From Bartonella sp. ML70XJBT.G (lineage in GTDB: Bacteria; Pseudomonadota; Alphaproteobacteria; Rhizobiales; Rhizobiaceae), in NCBI RefSeq assembly GCF_028618575.1, contig NZ_JAQITA010000007.1, positions 1 to 64,000 of the forward strand: a stretch of 64,000 bases of DNA, in the 5' to 3' direction. The position numbers and the translations under genes were made by a program. This document shows positions 9,495 through 19,287 of the stretch, piece by piece (position 1 is the stretch's first letter; every line of letters begins with the position of its first letter). Under the pieces are notes generated by a model. It saw only the letters and a list, made by a program, of their open reading frames with translations. It was not told where the DNA came from and made no database searches.

Positions 9495-10130
9495 TTATAA
9501 AAATTTACGCACCAAGCTACGCAAATACACAACAAGCTCATCATTAAACCATGGATTTTTTTGTAACCAAGAAGTGTTTCTCCATGAAGGATGAGGTAAA
9601 GGCATAACATTATAGCCTCGTGGTTGACGTATGGAAAGAATATTTCTCCAATCATTGACGGTTGCTGAAACAGTTTTATGCTTTAATTCTGTAATATGCC
9701 ACTTTTGTGCATAACTTCCAATAGCAATTACAAGCTTTATTTGTGGCATCGCTTGAAATATTTTCTCATGCCATATCTCACGACATTCACGTCTTGGTGG
9801 CAAATCAGAGTTATTTTTATCGTAACCTGGAAAACAAAATCCCATAGGAACAATAGCGAAGAGAGATCTATTATAAAACTCTTCTTTCGAGACATTCAGC
9901 CAATAACGTAATCTTTCACCAGAGCGATCATTAAAAGGGATAGAAGTTTCATGGACACGCAACCCAGGTGCTTGACCTGCGATTGCAATTAAAGCCCTAT
10001 CGGATAAATAAACAACGGGATTTGGTTCATGAGGAAGAGGAGGGAGATAACATGGTTGTTGCGTACAAATACGACAAGAATAAATTTGCTTTTCAAGTTT
10101 GATAATTTGGTTACAATGTTGTTGCTTCAT
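9495..10130 (-). CDS. uracil-DNA glycosylase superfamily protein (Fe-S type)
   Basis: This 211-residue protein belongs to the family 4/5-like uracil-DNA glycosylases (COG1573). Motif 1 is GQAPGLRVHETSIPFND (52-68) and the late motif is MPLPHPSWRN (176-185). Four cysteines (C19, C22, C99, C116) have the spacing expected of the family's [4Fe-4S] cluster. It should excise uracil or related lesions from DNA. An in-frame TTG lies two codons upstream, and neither start has a clear ribosome-binding site. It sits between the Lrp gene and a nuclease gene on the same strand. Confidence 0.87.
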   Translation of the reverse strand: MKQQHCNQIIKLEKQIYSCRICTQQPCYLPPLPHEPNPVVYLSDRALIAIAGQAPGLRVHETSIPFNDRSGERLRYWLNVSKEEFYNRSLFAIVPMGFCFPGYDKNNSDLPPRRECREIWHEKIFQAMPQIKLVIAIGSYAQKWHITELKHKTVSATVNDWRNILSIRQPRGYNVMPLPHPSWRNTSWLQKNPWFNDELVVYLRSLVRKFL

Positions 10131-10160
10131 GGGCAAATAGGGAATTGAAAAGTATTTTTC

Positions 10161-10715
10161 TTATTCTGTTCGTGGATGTGCTTTTCGCCATTCTCTCGGT
10201 CGTTGAAAATTGAACTGCCATATTCCTTTTTTTTTCTTTTTAGCTTCCTGCTCTTCTTTAGGGTAATCATAATAACTTACAGCCCAGCCATTCCGTACAA
10301 GCGTTGCATTGATATTGCTGCCTTGTTTTGTTTTGCATGTTGCAAGAATACGGCGGTATTTATCTTTTTTATGCCAATAACATCTAACGGGTTGATTGGC
10401 TATAAGTCGTTCTAAATACTTTTTTGCTTCAAGTCCACATGGATAATGTGCTTCCTTTTTACCGCAAAATTGGTGGAGTTCAGGGGCGTCAATTCCTGCA
10501 AGCCGAATCATGATAGAAGAAATCATGATTGAGTCGCCATCAATAACAAATGCTTGACCTTCAATAGACGTTTTTGAAGAAAAATTGTCTTTTTGAGGAA
10601 GCACTTGAATGTATTTAAAATAAATTGTTATAATGAGCACAGCAATAAAAATATTAAAAACAATAATTTTGAACTTAATGTTTTTTTGATCAAAAGAGAA
10701 AAACTTTTTTTTCAT
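10161..10715 (-). CDS. membrane-anchored SNase-like nuclease
   Basis: This 184-residue protein has an uncleaved N-terminal hydrophobic anchor (about 15-36) followed by a staphylococcal-nuclease fold. The catalytic set is visible: Arg71, Asp76 and Glu79 in IRLAGIDAPELHQ, and Arg121/122 in YRRILATC, matching SNase R35, D40, E43 and R87. The domain therefore probably faces the periplasm and degrades DNA or RNA with Ca2+. Two or more cysteines (84, 93, 112, 127) may form disulfides. I chose the ATG at 10715 over the TTG three codons upstream. It lies 30 bp upstream of the glycosylase gene. Confidence 0.88.
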   Translation of the reverse strand: MKKKFFSFDQKNIKFKIIVFNIFIAVLIITIYFKYIQVLPQKDNFSSKTSIEGQAFVIDGDSIMISSIMIRLAGIDAPELHQFCGKKEAHYPCGLEAKKYLERLIANQPVRCYWHKKDKYRRILATCKTKQGSNINATLVRNGWAVSYYDYPKEEQEAKKKKKGIWQFNFQRPREWRKAHPRTE

Positions 10716-11077
10716 GAAATTCAAGAAACTGCTATTATAACATGTTTTATTGAGTGAGAATTTCCTATAAGTTCTGCGCGAATTTCCATTTTCTTGATAA
10801 AAATATCACTCTATTCTGATGGAAATATTTTGTTATCGTCATGCATTTTATATCTTGATTACATATCAAAATAGACCAAAGATAATACCATGATAAGATA
10901 TTATTATAGTGCAGATAGGCAATCAAAAAATAAATCAACCCATTCCGTAAAAATGCATAGTTTACAGATAGATTTCTTTCTTTAATTAAAAAACAAAAAA
11001 CACTCTCCAAAAATAATTTTGAAGAGCAAAAAATACTTTTAGGGTTTAGAAATTATCAGTTAAACAATATAACCCAC
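10716..11077. other. intergenic region between nuclease gene and rpmG
   Basis: This is 362 bp of A+T-rich sequence. One open frame on the minus strand (10765-11010) has a composition like translated noise and no ribosome-binding site, so I do not call it. It probably holds the terminator of rpmG and the promoter of the nuclease gene. Confidence 0.35.
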
Positions 11078-11245
11078 TTATTTAATTTTTGTTTCTTTAA
11101 ATTCGACGTGCTTTTTTACAACTGGATCATATTTACGTTTGCTCATTTTATCTGTCATTGTACGACTGTTTTTCTTCGTCACATAGAAAAAACCAGTATC
11201 TGCAGTTGATAAAAGCTTGATCTTAATGGTTGCTGCCTTAGCCAT
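11078..11245 (-). CDS. rpmG: 50S ribosomal protein L33
   Basis: This 55-residue protein begins [18 protein letters not shown] and contains [20 protein letters not shown], the family core. It is the alphaproteobacterial zinc-free form, since the CxxC pairs are absent. L33 is a small protein of the large ribosomal subunit near the E site. The gene is short but complete, with ATG at 11245 and TAA at 11078-11080. Upstream on the same strand is a decayed transporter gene. Confidence 0.95.
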   Translation of the reverse strand: MAKAATIKIKLLSTADTGFFYVTKKNSRTMTDKMSKRKYDPVVKKHVEFKETKIK

Positions 11246-11261
11246 AGTTTAAGATTCCTAT

Positions 11262-12060
11262 TTATATTATATCGAAAAACAATATTGCCTTATTCTTAAA
11301 ATCTATTTTTCCTATAATCAGATTTTTCAGCAACACTACGGATGTTCTAAAAAAAGTCAAGAGCTGATTAATTTTCTGATAAGTTGTACAAACACTAAAA
11401 TTAACTATAAACCCAAAAAACCAATTGATAGCTACTGAAAAACCAAAGAGGAGGAACGATATCCATAGTTTGACTGATAAGACTGGTCCCATAAATATAT
11501 CATAATAAAAATCTAAGCAAAGTGAACGTGAAGCTTGTTCATGTCCTTTTAAAAGCCTACCAAGATGTGCGCGTTCTATTGTGTCTAGAGCGGCAGATAA
11601 ACTTCAAAAGAGAAAGAGGGCGAATATCAAAAGCCATTGGTGTTTTGTTATCCGTAGTATTATAAAAGCTCCCCCAAAATCTAAGACGGCACTGCCTAGG
11701 ATAACTTCGATCTTTTGCATAATCGCTTATAATACCGTCTAGATTAACAGGAAAATATTACCAAGTGCGCGCGTTGCCATAAAGTGTGCAACCTCTTTTT
11801 CGCTATATCCTATAGATAAATTAAAGAGTCTTATAAGAATCCACCTATTTGGACAGCTCGGTAAATAAGGACTGCCATCACTGATGCTTGGGAACATGAA
11901 AAAGATAGAGAGTGTGTTACCTCAGCTGATTCCTTTAAACTTTAGGATTTATTTCCATGCTATGAGAATTGGTATAAAAATACAATAAGAATACAGCCCG
12001 TCATAAAAGATGTTCCCCCCTGTGCTCCCACCTTTGCTAGCAGTTTAGGATTTCTTACAA
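11262..12060 (-). pseudogene. decayed MFS-type transporter
   Basis: No long ORF survives, but the minus strand reads in pieces as a multi-TM transporter. Around 12050-11960 the remnant reads RNPKLLAKVGAQGGTSF; around 11820-11760 it reads GYSEKEVAHFMATRALGNI; around 11700 LGSAVLDFGGAF; and around 11600-11450 ERAHLGRLLKGHEQASRSL followed by hydrophobic segments. In-frame stops and frame changes interrupt these pieces. The repeated TM and loop pattern is like major-facilitator proteins, and related genomes carry an MFS gene beside rpmG. Boundaries are approximate, and the family call is by eye. Confidence 0.5.
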
Positions 12061-12768
12061 ATTTTACTATAATAGTATAAATGAAAATATTAAGGCATGC
12101 TTTTTAACTGAAGCACAACCGTTGTTTTAAAATTCTGATAGGATAAAAAGAATTGTTATCGTCAAATGTAATAATCTTAAAATAAATCAGATTCATATGT
12201 TGAAAAAATAGAATCCTAAAAACGCAAAGTTCCTATGATCATCTTTATCAAGATTGTTTGAAGAATACCTCGCTATCAGGTGATTCGAGTAGTAAAGATG
12301 GCCGCAAGAATTTTAGCAATTCTACCAATTATTTTGCTATAGTTGATGGCTCTCTTTAAAAGACCTTTTTTCTATCATGAGAAATAAAACAATTTATATT
12401 TCCAATGCTATCCAACAGTGCTACAGATTGTAATAGCTGCAACGATTGCACATAAAGAATTATTTATGAGGGTTCAAATTTTTTATCCTGTAGATGGCTT
12501 AATTATACCTTTAATTATGAAGCGTAAGAAAAAGCTAATTTGGAATAAAAAAATACAAACCTATTTTTTGTCAATTTTTCATTTATTTAATACAGAAAGT
12601 TCTTTCAAATTTTTATCTGAAGGTTATAGAGCGTTTCTTCTTTTTTAATGAGCAATATGCTGTTATTTTATCAATAATGTGTAATTTGAGGAAAATAAAA
12701 TAACTATCAAATTTCTCTCACGAGTTTTTAAAATCTTTTAAATAAAAATGATAATAATTGGTTTTCAT
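12061..12768. other. non-coding decayed region
   Basis: About 700 bp upstream of the transporter remnant and downstream of rnr. No credible gene was seen. The open frame at 12418-12648 on the plus strand is Lys/Phe/Leu-rich with no start signal and looks like chance. Probably this is the decayed 5' end of the transporter or of a neighbour gene. Confidence 0.35.
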
Positions 12769-15057
12769 TTAGTTAAGATTTTTTCTTCTATAAAAAGCAT
12801 GTCTTTGTTTTTTCGTTATAAGTTTGTTTTTATGGTAAGATCTCGATGAAAAAGCTATTGGACGAGGTTCTGTTAAGAGCTCAAAGCATAAAGCACCAGC
12901 AAAAGGCTGTACCGTTATAAGTTTTACCTCTACCATATCACTGAGTTGATAGCCTTTGTGACTGTGCTTTCCCACAAGAGTGTGTTGTACTTCATCAAAA
13001 TAATAATAATCATTTTTAAGTGTCGTAATATGCACAAAACCATCTGTATTAAGTTTATCGAGTGAGATAAAAAGTCCAGCTTTTGTAACACCAGAAACAC
13101 GACCTGTAAAAGTACAGCCTATTTTGTTGGTTAAATAATGTGCGACAAGTCGATCAACGGTTTCTCTTTCAGCTACCATTGCACGGCGTTCATATAAGGA
13201 AATTTGCGTGGCAATTTCCGCAAGATTTTGTTCTTGTGTTTTTGTTAATTGGTCATTGCCTAATTTTAGGGCTTTAATGAGTGCGCGGTGAATAATAAGA
13301 TCAGCATAACGGCGAATGGGTGATGTAAAATGTGTATAGTTATGTAAGTTTAAACCAAAATGACCAATATTTTGAGGATTATATTCTGCTTGAGATTGTG
13401 TGCGTAAAATAACTTGATTGACCAACTCCTGTTGTTTTGTATCCATAACTTTTGCTAAAATATTATTAAGGCGTGCTGATGTAAGCTCTGCACCCCTAGA
13501 GAGTGATATTCCTAAACTTTGTAGAAAACTTCGTAGTATTTCTTGTTTTGCAAGAGAAGGTTTATCATGGATACGATAGATGAGGGGTTGGTGATGTTCT
13601 TTTAATGTTTCAGAAGCGGAAATATTTGCTTGTATCATGAATTCTTCAATCAAACGATGTGCTTCTAAATGGTGTTCACTGACAACATCTTTAATACATC
13701 CATTTTGATCAAGAATAATCTTTTTTTCTGCTATTTCTAATTCCAACGGTTGTCGACGATTCCGTGCGATTTTGAGGCACCTATAAGCGTCCCATAATGG
13801 TTGTAAAACATTCTCGAAAAAGGACGCAGTTTTTTTATTTATATTTCCCTCAATTGCTAATTGCACTTCTTGATAAGAAAACTTGGCGACTACACGCACC
13901 ATAACACGGTGAAAACTGTGTTTTCGTTTGTTTCCATTTGCATCAAAAATCATCCGAACGGCCAAAGCTGGTCTTTCTTTTCCTTCACGTAGAGAACATA
14001 AATCATTAGAAATGCGTTCTGGCAGCATTGGCACAACACGATCAGGAAAATAAACAGAATTCCCTCGTTTTAATGCTTCTTTATCTAAAGGGCTTCCTGT
14101 TTTGATATAATAAGAAACATCTGCAATTGCGACGACAATAATCCATCCATCAACATTGGCAGGATCTTGATCTTTTGTTGCATAAACAGCATCATCATGG
14201 TCTTTTGCATCAAGTGGATCAATTGTAACAAGCGGTAATTGCCGCCAATCTTCACGATTTTCTCTGTTGGCAGGTTTGATATGTTTGACTTGCTCAAGCA
14301 CATCTTTAGGAAAAATATAAGGAATGCCTTTTGAAAGAAGCGCAATCATTGAGAGTGTTTTTTCACTGTCAATATGCCCTAAAACACTCTTTATTTGTGC
14401 AGTTTTTAATCCATAACCGGTATTCTTTTTAATTTCAACTTCAACAAGGTTTCCTGCTTCTATCTTCATATTTGAAGTTATATCAGAGCCCTCAATAATG
14501 AGTTCGTCCGCTTTCCGCTCTATCGGATCAAGTCGCCAGTGGTTCTTTTTCAACTCTCGTACAATACCAAATATGCTCTTTGGTGACACCTCAACTTTAC
14601 GAATAATTCGCCCTGTATAAGAGAATTTTTGAGATGTCTTCGTTCGAAAAATTTTTACAAGAATATGATCTCCAACCCCAATGCTTACCCCTTTTATGCG
14701 ATGGGAAGAGTGTATTTCAATATTTGGTTTTTGATCATCTTCCCATTCAACAGGTTGCGCAATCAAACTGCCATCTTCATCGCGTCCACTAATTTTTACT
14801 AAAACAACTGGCGGCAATTTTCCTTTGTTTATTGCTCTTTTACGCTGTTTTGATATGAGGTTTTGATCTTTCAGTTCACGTAAAATAACTCTTAGCCAGA
14901 TACGAGAATCGCCTTTTAAGTTAAAAGCTTTTGCGATTTCTCGTTTACTTGATTGGTCAGGATTCTCATTCATAAAGGAAAGGATTTCTGCTTTGCTGGG
15001 CAGCTTTTCCATATTGAATGATTGAAAATATTTTGTTTTTTTTTCGCCTTGAGCCAA
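12769..15057 (-). CDS. rnr: ribonuclease R
   Basis: This 762-residue 3'-to-5' exoribonuclease degrades structured RNA. It has an N-terminal winged-helix region (about 15-75), cold-shock-like OB domains, the RNB catalytic domain with the Asp cluster in TIDPLDAKDHDDAVYA (about residue 280), a C-terminal S1 domain (FTGRVSGVTKAGLFISL, about 650) and a basic tail. The listed start is a TTG 3 nt after the topA stop. An ATG at 15012 also keeps the winged helix but has no nearby ribosome-binding site. The adjacent spacing suggests co-transcription with topA. Confidence 0.95.
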   Translation of the reverse strand: MAQGEKKTKYFQSFNMEKLPSKAEILSFMNENPDQSSKREIAKAFNLKGDSRIWLRVILRELKDQNLISKQRKRAINKGKLPPVVLVKISGRDEDGSLIAQPVEWEDDQKPNIEIHSSHRIKGVSIGVGDHILVKIFRTKTSQKFSYTGRIIRKVEVSPKSIFGIVRELKKNHWRLDPIERKADELIIEGSDITSNMKIEAGNLVEVEIKKNTGYGLKTAQIKSVLGHIDSEKTLSMIALLSKGIPYIFPKDVLEQVKHIKPANRENREDWRQLPLVTIDPLDAKDHDDAVYATKDQDPANVDGWIIVVAIADVSYYIKTGSPLDKEALKRGNSVYFPDRVVPMLPERISNDLCSLREGKERPALAVRMIFDANGNKRKHSFHRVMVRVVAKFSYQEVQLAIEGNINKKTASFFENVLQPLWDAYRCLKIARNRRQPLELEIAEKKIILDQNGCIKDVVSEHHLEAHRLIEEFMIQANISASETLKEHHQPLIYRIHDKPSLAKQEILRSFLQSLGISLSRGAELTSARLNNILAKVMDTKQQELVNQVILRTQSQAEYNPQNIGHFGLNLHNYTHFTSPIRRYADLIIHRALIKALKLGNDQLTKTQEQNLAEIATQISLYERRAMVAERETVDRLVAHYLTNKIGCTFTGRVSGVTKAGLFISLDKLNTDGFVHITTLKNDYYYFDEVQHTLVGKHSHKGYQLSDMVEVKLITVQPFAGALCFELLTEPRPIAFSSRSYHKNKLITKKQRHAFYRRKNLN

Positions 15058-15060
15058 AAT

Positions 15061-17649
15061 TTATGTCTCTTTTCTTTTGGAAGGAGTTTTTTTTGTTGTT
15101 ACCTTTTTACTGGTAGCCTTACCTGTTGTTTTTTTCTGAGATGCTTTAGCTGATATAAGTTCTAACGCTTCTGAAAGTGTTACACTAATTGGTTCTTTAT
15201 CTTTTGGCAATGTTGCATTAATTTTGCCCCAATTAACATACGGACCATAACGTCCATTGCGTACGGTGACAGTTCCTCCATCAGGGTGTTCTCCTAATGT
15301 TGCGAGTGCTGCCGATGTTGTTCTGCTGCGTGTTGTTTTATTTTCTTGTTTTTCGGCCAATACTGTAACAGCACGATTGATGCCAATATCAAAAACGTCA
15401 TCTGCATGAAGAAGGGGAGCAGACTTACCATCATGCGTAAGGTAGGGGCCATAGCGTCCGATAGTTGCTGTAATCATTTTGCCTGTTTCAGGATGGGTAC
15501 CAATTTCACGGGGTAGGGATAGTAAAGCTAAAGCTTTATCAAGTGTGATATTTTCTGTCTGCCATTCTTTTGGTAGTCCTGCACGCTTGGCTTCTTTGTT
15601 TTCACCAAGTTGAATATAGGGACCAAAACGACCCTTGCGAAGAGAAATATCTTTTCCTGTTTGAGGATCGACACCAAGCATAACAGGTTCATCATTCCGA
15701 ATGACTTCATTCTCTTCTCCAGTATCTGTGCCAAGTTGGCGTGTATATTTGCATTCGGGATAATTAGAGCAACCAACAAATGCACCATAACGCCCTAGCT
15801 TTAAGGATAATTCACCGTTTGCACAAAGGGGACAAGAACGAACATCACTTCCGTCTTCACGGACAGGAAAAGCAAGAGGAGCTAATGTCACGTTTAAAAC
15901 ATCAAGGACATTGGTTATACGGAGTTCTTTAATATTGCTAATAGACGCATTAAATCCATCCCAAAAATCGCGCATGACATCTTTCCAAGAAAGTTTTCCA
16001 TCCGATATAAGGTCGAGTTTTTCCTCAAGGTCTGCTGTGAAACTATATTCTACATAGCGATTAAAGAAATTTTCAAGAAAGGCTGTAACGATACGTCCTT
16101 TAGCATCAGGAATAAGCTTTCGTTTATCAATGATAATATATCCGCGATCACATAATGTGGACAACGTAGAAGCATAGGTTGAAGGACGACCAATTCCCAG
16201 CTCTTCAAGCTTCTTAATTAAGGACGCTTCAGAATAACGGGGAGGTGGTTCTGTGCTATGTTGTATGGCTTCGACTTTTTCTTTTTCAAGTGCTTCACCA
16301 GTGTTTATTTGTGGCAAACGTGTTGTTTCATTTTCTTCACTGTTTTCTTCTTCCCGTTGATCCGTGTAAACAGAAATAAAGCCATCAAAACGAATAACAG
16401 AACCTGTTGCACGTAAATTGGCATGGTTTTCTCCTTGCTGTGCTTCAATTTCAACGGTTGTACGTTCAATTTCAGCAGAACACATTTGACTGGCAATAGC
16501 GCGCTTCCAGATTAACTCATAGAGCTTTGCCTGATCGCTATCGAGGAAACTTCGTACTTGATTGGGAGTACGTTGAAAATCTGTGGGGCGGATAGCTTCA
16601 TGCGCTTCTTGTGCATTTTTGGCTTTTGTTGAATAAAAACGCGGTTTTTCAGGGACATAATCACTGCCAAAAGATTCATGAATGACTTTTCGTGCTGAAT
16701 CAATGGCTTCTGGCGCTATTTGCACACCATCGGTACGCATATAGGTAATAAGCCCCGCCGTTTCACCATTAATTTCAACACCTTCGTAAAGTTTTTGAGC
16801 AATTTGCATAGTGCGAGAAGCTGAAAATCCTAATTTTGAAGAAGCAGCTTGCTGTAAAGTGGATGTTGTAAAGGGGGGAGCAGGATTTCTTTTTGTCGGC
16901 TTTGCTTCAACACTGAGGGTACGATATTTTGCTTTCTCCAACATAAGGCGAATTTGATCTGCTTGTTCTTCAGATTTAATATCAAGTTTGCCAATCTTCC
17001 TTTGATTAAACATTGTTAATCTTGCTTGAAAGCGATCATTTCTGATGGTCTTTAAGTCTGTTGTAAGAGACCAATAATCCTCTTTAAGAAAATGTTCTAT
17101 TTCTGCTTCACGATCACAAATAATACGCAAGGCAACAGATTGAACACGACCAGCAGAGCGTGCACCGGGAAGTTTACGCCACAAAACAGGTGAGAGCGTA
17201 AAACCAACAAGATAATCAAGAGCACGACGTGCAAGATAAGCATCTACAAGAGATGTATCAATATCCCGTGGATTGTTCATCGCATCAAGCACAGACTTTT
17301 TGGTGATAGCATTGAAGACAACCCGTTTAACAGGTTTATCTTTTAAAACTTTTTTTTGACGAAGAACGTCCAAAATATGCCACGAAATAGCTTCTCCTTC
17401 TCTATCAGGGTCGGTTGCTAAGATGAGGCTATCAGCTTCTTTCACTGCTTTTGCTATTTCATTTAAACGTTTTGCTGCAGCAGAATCTATATCCCATTTC
17501 ATAGAAAAATCTTGATCAGGCAGAACGGAACCATCCTTTGCAGGCAAATCACGAACATGTCCAAATGATGCTACGACCTTGTATTGAGATCCGAGATATT
17601 TATTAATTGTCTTTGCTTTTGCTGGCGATTCAACGATAACGATATTCAT
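15061..17649 (-). CDS. topA: DNA topoisomerase I
   Basis: This 862-residue type IA topoisomerase relaxes negative supercoils. The N-terminal Toprim domain has IVESPAKAKT and DPDREGEA (80-86). The catalytic Tyr303 lies in LITYMRTDG. One four-cysteine zinc module follows (CPLC...CSNYPEC), then several C-terminal topoisomerase repeats (GRYGPY, GRFGPY) and a Lys-rich tail typical of alphaproteobacterial TopA. It is followed within 3 nt by rnr. The ATG is at 17649. Confidence 0.97.
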   Translation of the reverse strand: MNIVIVESPAKAKTINKYLGSQYKVVASFGHVRDLPAKDGSVLPDQDFSMKWDIDSAAAKRLNEIAKAVKEADSLILATDPDREGEAISWHILDVLRQKKVLKDKPVKRVVFNAITKKSVLDAMNNPRDIDTSLVDAYLARRALDYLVGFTLSPVLWRKLPGARSAGRVQSVALRIICDREAEIEHFLKEDYWSLTTDLKTIRNDRFQARLTMFNQRKIGKLDIKSEEQADQIRLMLEKAKYRTLSVEAKPTKRNPAPPFTTSTLQQAASSKLGFSASRTMQIAQKLYEGVEINGETAGLITYMRTDGVQIAPEAIDSARKVIHESFGSDYVPEKPRFYSTKAKNAQEAHEAIRPTDFQRTPNQVRSFLDSDQAKLYELIWKRAIASQMCSAEIERTTVEIEAQQGENHANLRATGSVIRFDGFISVYTDQREEENSEENETTRLPQINTGEALEKEKVEAIQHSTEPPPRYSEASLIKKLEELGIGRPSTYASTLSTLCDRGYIIIDKRKLIPDAKGRIVTAFLENFFNRYVEYSFTADLEEKLDLISDGKLSWKDVMRDFWDGFNASISNIKELRITNVLDVLNVTLAPLAFPVREDGSDVRSCPLCANGELSLKLGRYGAFVGCSNYPECKYTRQLGTDTGEENEVIRNDEPVMLGVDPQTGKDISLRKGRFGPYIQLGENKEAKRAGLPKEWQTENITLDKALALLSLPREIGTHPETGKMITATIGRYGPYLTHDGKSAPLLHADDVFDIGINRAVTVLAEKQENKTTRSRTTSAALATLGEHPDGGTVTVRNGRYGPYVNWGKINATLPKDKEPISVTLSEALELISAKASQKKTTGKATSKKVTTKKTPSKRKET

Positions 17650-17912
17650 AATTTTACCTGAATGTTGAAATAAAAACTTTTCTATAATCCTCTTTCACGC
17701 GAATAGCTAATGGCAATTGGTGAAGAGCACATAAAAAAACATTTGTCATACAAAAAACATTAATATTGTACAACTTGTAATTGTTATTGTTAAAATACAC
17801 CCTATATGGAATTGTAAGATTTATTTATACTGTTAATACAAAAACATATAGCAAAATACGAAGATAACATCTGTTGAGAAGTAGGAGGGAAAATGCTCAA
17901 GGATAGAGAATT

Positions 17913-18119
17913 ATGTTTATAAATCATTTAAAAGTTATCCAATATATTACAGATATGTCCAAACAAATGAATCAGATGGCACGTCAAGCACACAGTCCAC
18001 TTTTAGCATTACTTTTGGATATGGTTGCCAAAGAAGGGCAAAGCATTATTAATAGTGCTGAGGCTCTTGGGGAAGATCCAAACTCGACAATGACACATAA
18101 CCACCAGCATGTCGAGTAA
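17913..18119 (+). CDS. possible small helical protein, unknown function
   Basis: This is a 68-residue ORF with an ATG and AAGGA about 11 nt upstream. The predicted protein is largely helical: MSKQMNQMARQAHSPLLALLLDMVAKEG is its amphipathic core, with a short acidic/His-rich tail. Small proteins of this general shape occur in Rhizobiales, but I do not recognise the family. Its 3' end overlaps the convergent dprA gene by 71 nt, which lowers confidence. It lies between two minus-strand genes (dprA and topA). Confidence 0.4.
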   Translation: MFINHLKVIQYITDMSKQMNQMARQAHSPLLALLLDMVAKEGQSIINSAEALGEDPNSTMTHNHQHVE

Positions 18120-19287
18120 GCTTTCCAGCAAGCTCAAGCTCAACCAGCAAGAGGTAGAGATTTGGGAGTGCAACACCTGAATGGGTGCTGAGTGTATCTA
18201 AATCAATGGGTGTTGTGGAAAGAGCGGAGAGAACAGTGGCGCGTTCTTTATCATCTCCAAAGCAAGAGGGGTTGTCGTATTTTTCATGAGGTGTACTAAA
18301 ATTGTCCTTTTCAAATTGTAGGGAGACTGTTTCCTCTTCTTCAAAAAAATTGAGTTGGGAATTTGGAGGAGGTACTATTAACGGTGTAAGCATTTCTATG
18401 ATATCAGAGGGGTGCGTAGTGAGTTGAGCTCCGTCCTTGATGAGATTGTTTGTACCAACAGATCTTGGATCAAGTGGAGAGCCAGGAATGGCAAAAATCA
18501 ATCGTCCCATTTCAGCGGCTTGACGTGCGGTAATTAAGGACCCTGATCGCAATGCTGCTTCCACCACCAAGAGACCAAGTGATAAACCTGCAATGATACG
18601 GTTTCTTCTGGGAAAATCAATAGCACGTGGCTTCCAAGCAAGGGGCATTTCACTGATGATTGCACCACCGTTAGCGATAATATCTTCGTAGAGTTTTTTG
18701 TTTTCAGGAGGATAAATGTGATCAATTCCACCAGCCATTACCGCAACTGTTCCTGTTAAGAGACTTGCCTGATGTACAATGCTATCAATTCCACGAGCGA
18801 GTCCAGAAATTGTTGTAAAGCCAGCATCTCCAAGAAAATGCGTAAATTGAGCAGCAAGTTTTTTTCCAGCCGCTGAGGCATTTCGAGATCCTACAATGCC
18901 AACAGAAGGTTTTTGAAAAATTGAAACATTCCCTTTTATGGCAATAAGAGGTGGTGAAGCTTCTGTCACCTTAAGAAAGGTTGGATAATCCGGTTCTCCT
19001 ACACCGATAAAACGAATACCCAACCTTTCGGCTTCTTGCATTTCTTTTTCAGCTTCTTCTATTGTTGTTATGCGAATAGATGTAGAAAGACCACCTTTTC
19101 TACTGAGTTCAGGAAGTGCTGCGAGAGCATTTTCTGCTGTTTTATAATGATCAATGAGACTGCGAAAACTCACGGCTCCTATATTCTCACTACGCAATAA
19201 TCGTAACCAATTTAGACGTTGACGATCAGTGAGCAGAATTCCTTTACTTATCTCCTTTTTGCGTACCAATCTTGCTTTCTTTCCCAA
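18049..19287 (-). CDS. dprA: DNA-processing protein DprA
   Basis: This 412-residue protein protects incoming single-stranded DNA and loads RecA during transformation. It has an N-terminal helical (SAM-like) region and a Rossmann-like core with [16 protein letters not shown] (about 130) and [12 protein letters not shown] (about 225). The segment [15 protein letters not shown] follows, and a C-terminal winged helix ends in [11 protein letters not shown]. The start is unclear. The listed TTG lies 44 nt inside plsY. The family start ([11 protein letters not shown]) follows AAAAAGGAG at the end of plsY, but no ATG, GTG or TTG is in frame at normal spacing there. Non-canonical or coupled initiation is possible. 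Confidence 0.92.
   Translation of the reverse strand: MGKKARLVRKKEISKGILLTDRQRLNWLRLLRSENIGAVSFRSLIDHYKTAENALAALPELSRKGGLSTSIRITTIEEAEKEMQEAERLGIRFIGVGEPDYPTFLKVTEASPPLIAIKGNVSIFQKPSVGIVGSRNASAAGKKLAAQFTHFLGDAGFTTISGLARGIDSIVHQASLLTGTVAVMAGGIDHIYPPENKKLYEDIIANGGAIISEMPLAWKPRAIDFPRRNRIIAGLSLGLLVVEAALRSGSLITARQAAEMGRLIFAIPGSPLDPRSVGTNNLIKDGAQLTTHPSDIIEMLTPLIVPPPNSQLNFFEEEETVSLQFEKDNFSTPHEKYDNPSCFGDDKERATVLSALSTTPIDLDTLSTHSGVALPNLYLLLVELELAGKLTRHAGGYVSLSSLDLPQEPQHY

Noticed and set aside
9296-9655. 119-codon minus-strand open frame
   Set aside because: Overlaps the Lrp and uracil-DNA glycosylase genes in another frame; both of those have clear domains.
11262-11492. 76-codon minus-strand ORF treated as an independent gene
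   Set aside because: Its frame continues as broken transporter sequence upstream, so it is the tail of the MFS pseudogene.
12418-12648. 76-codon plus-strand open frame
   Set aside because: No ribosome-binding site, biased composition and no recognisable motif.
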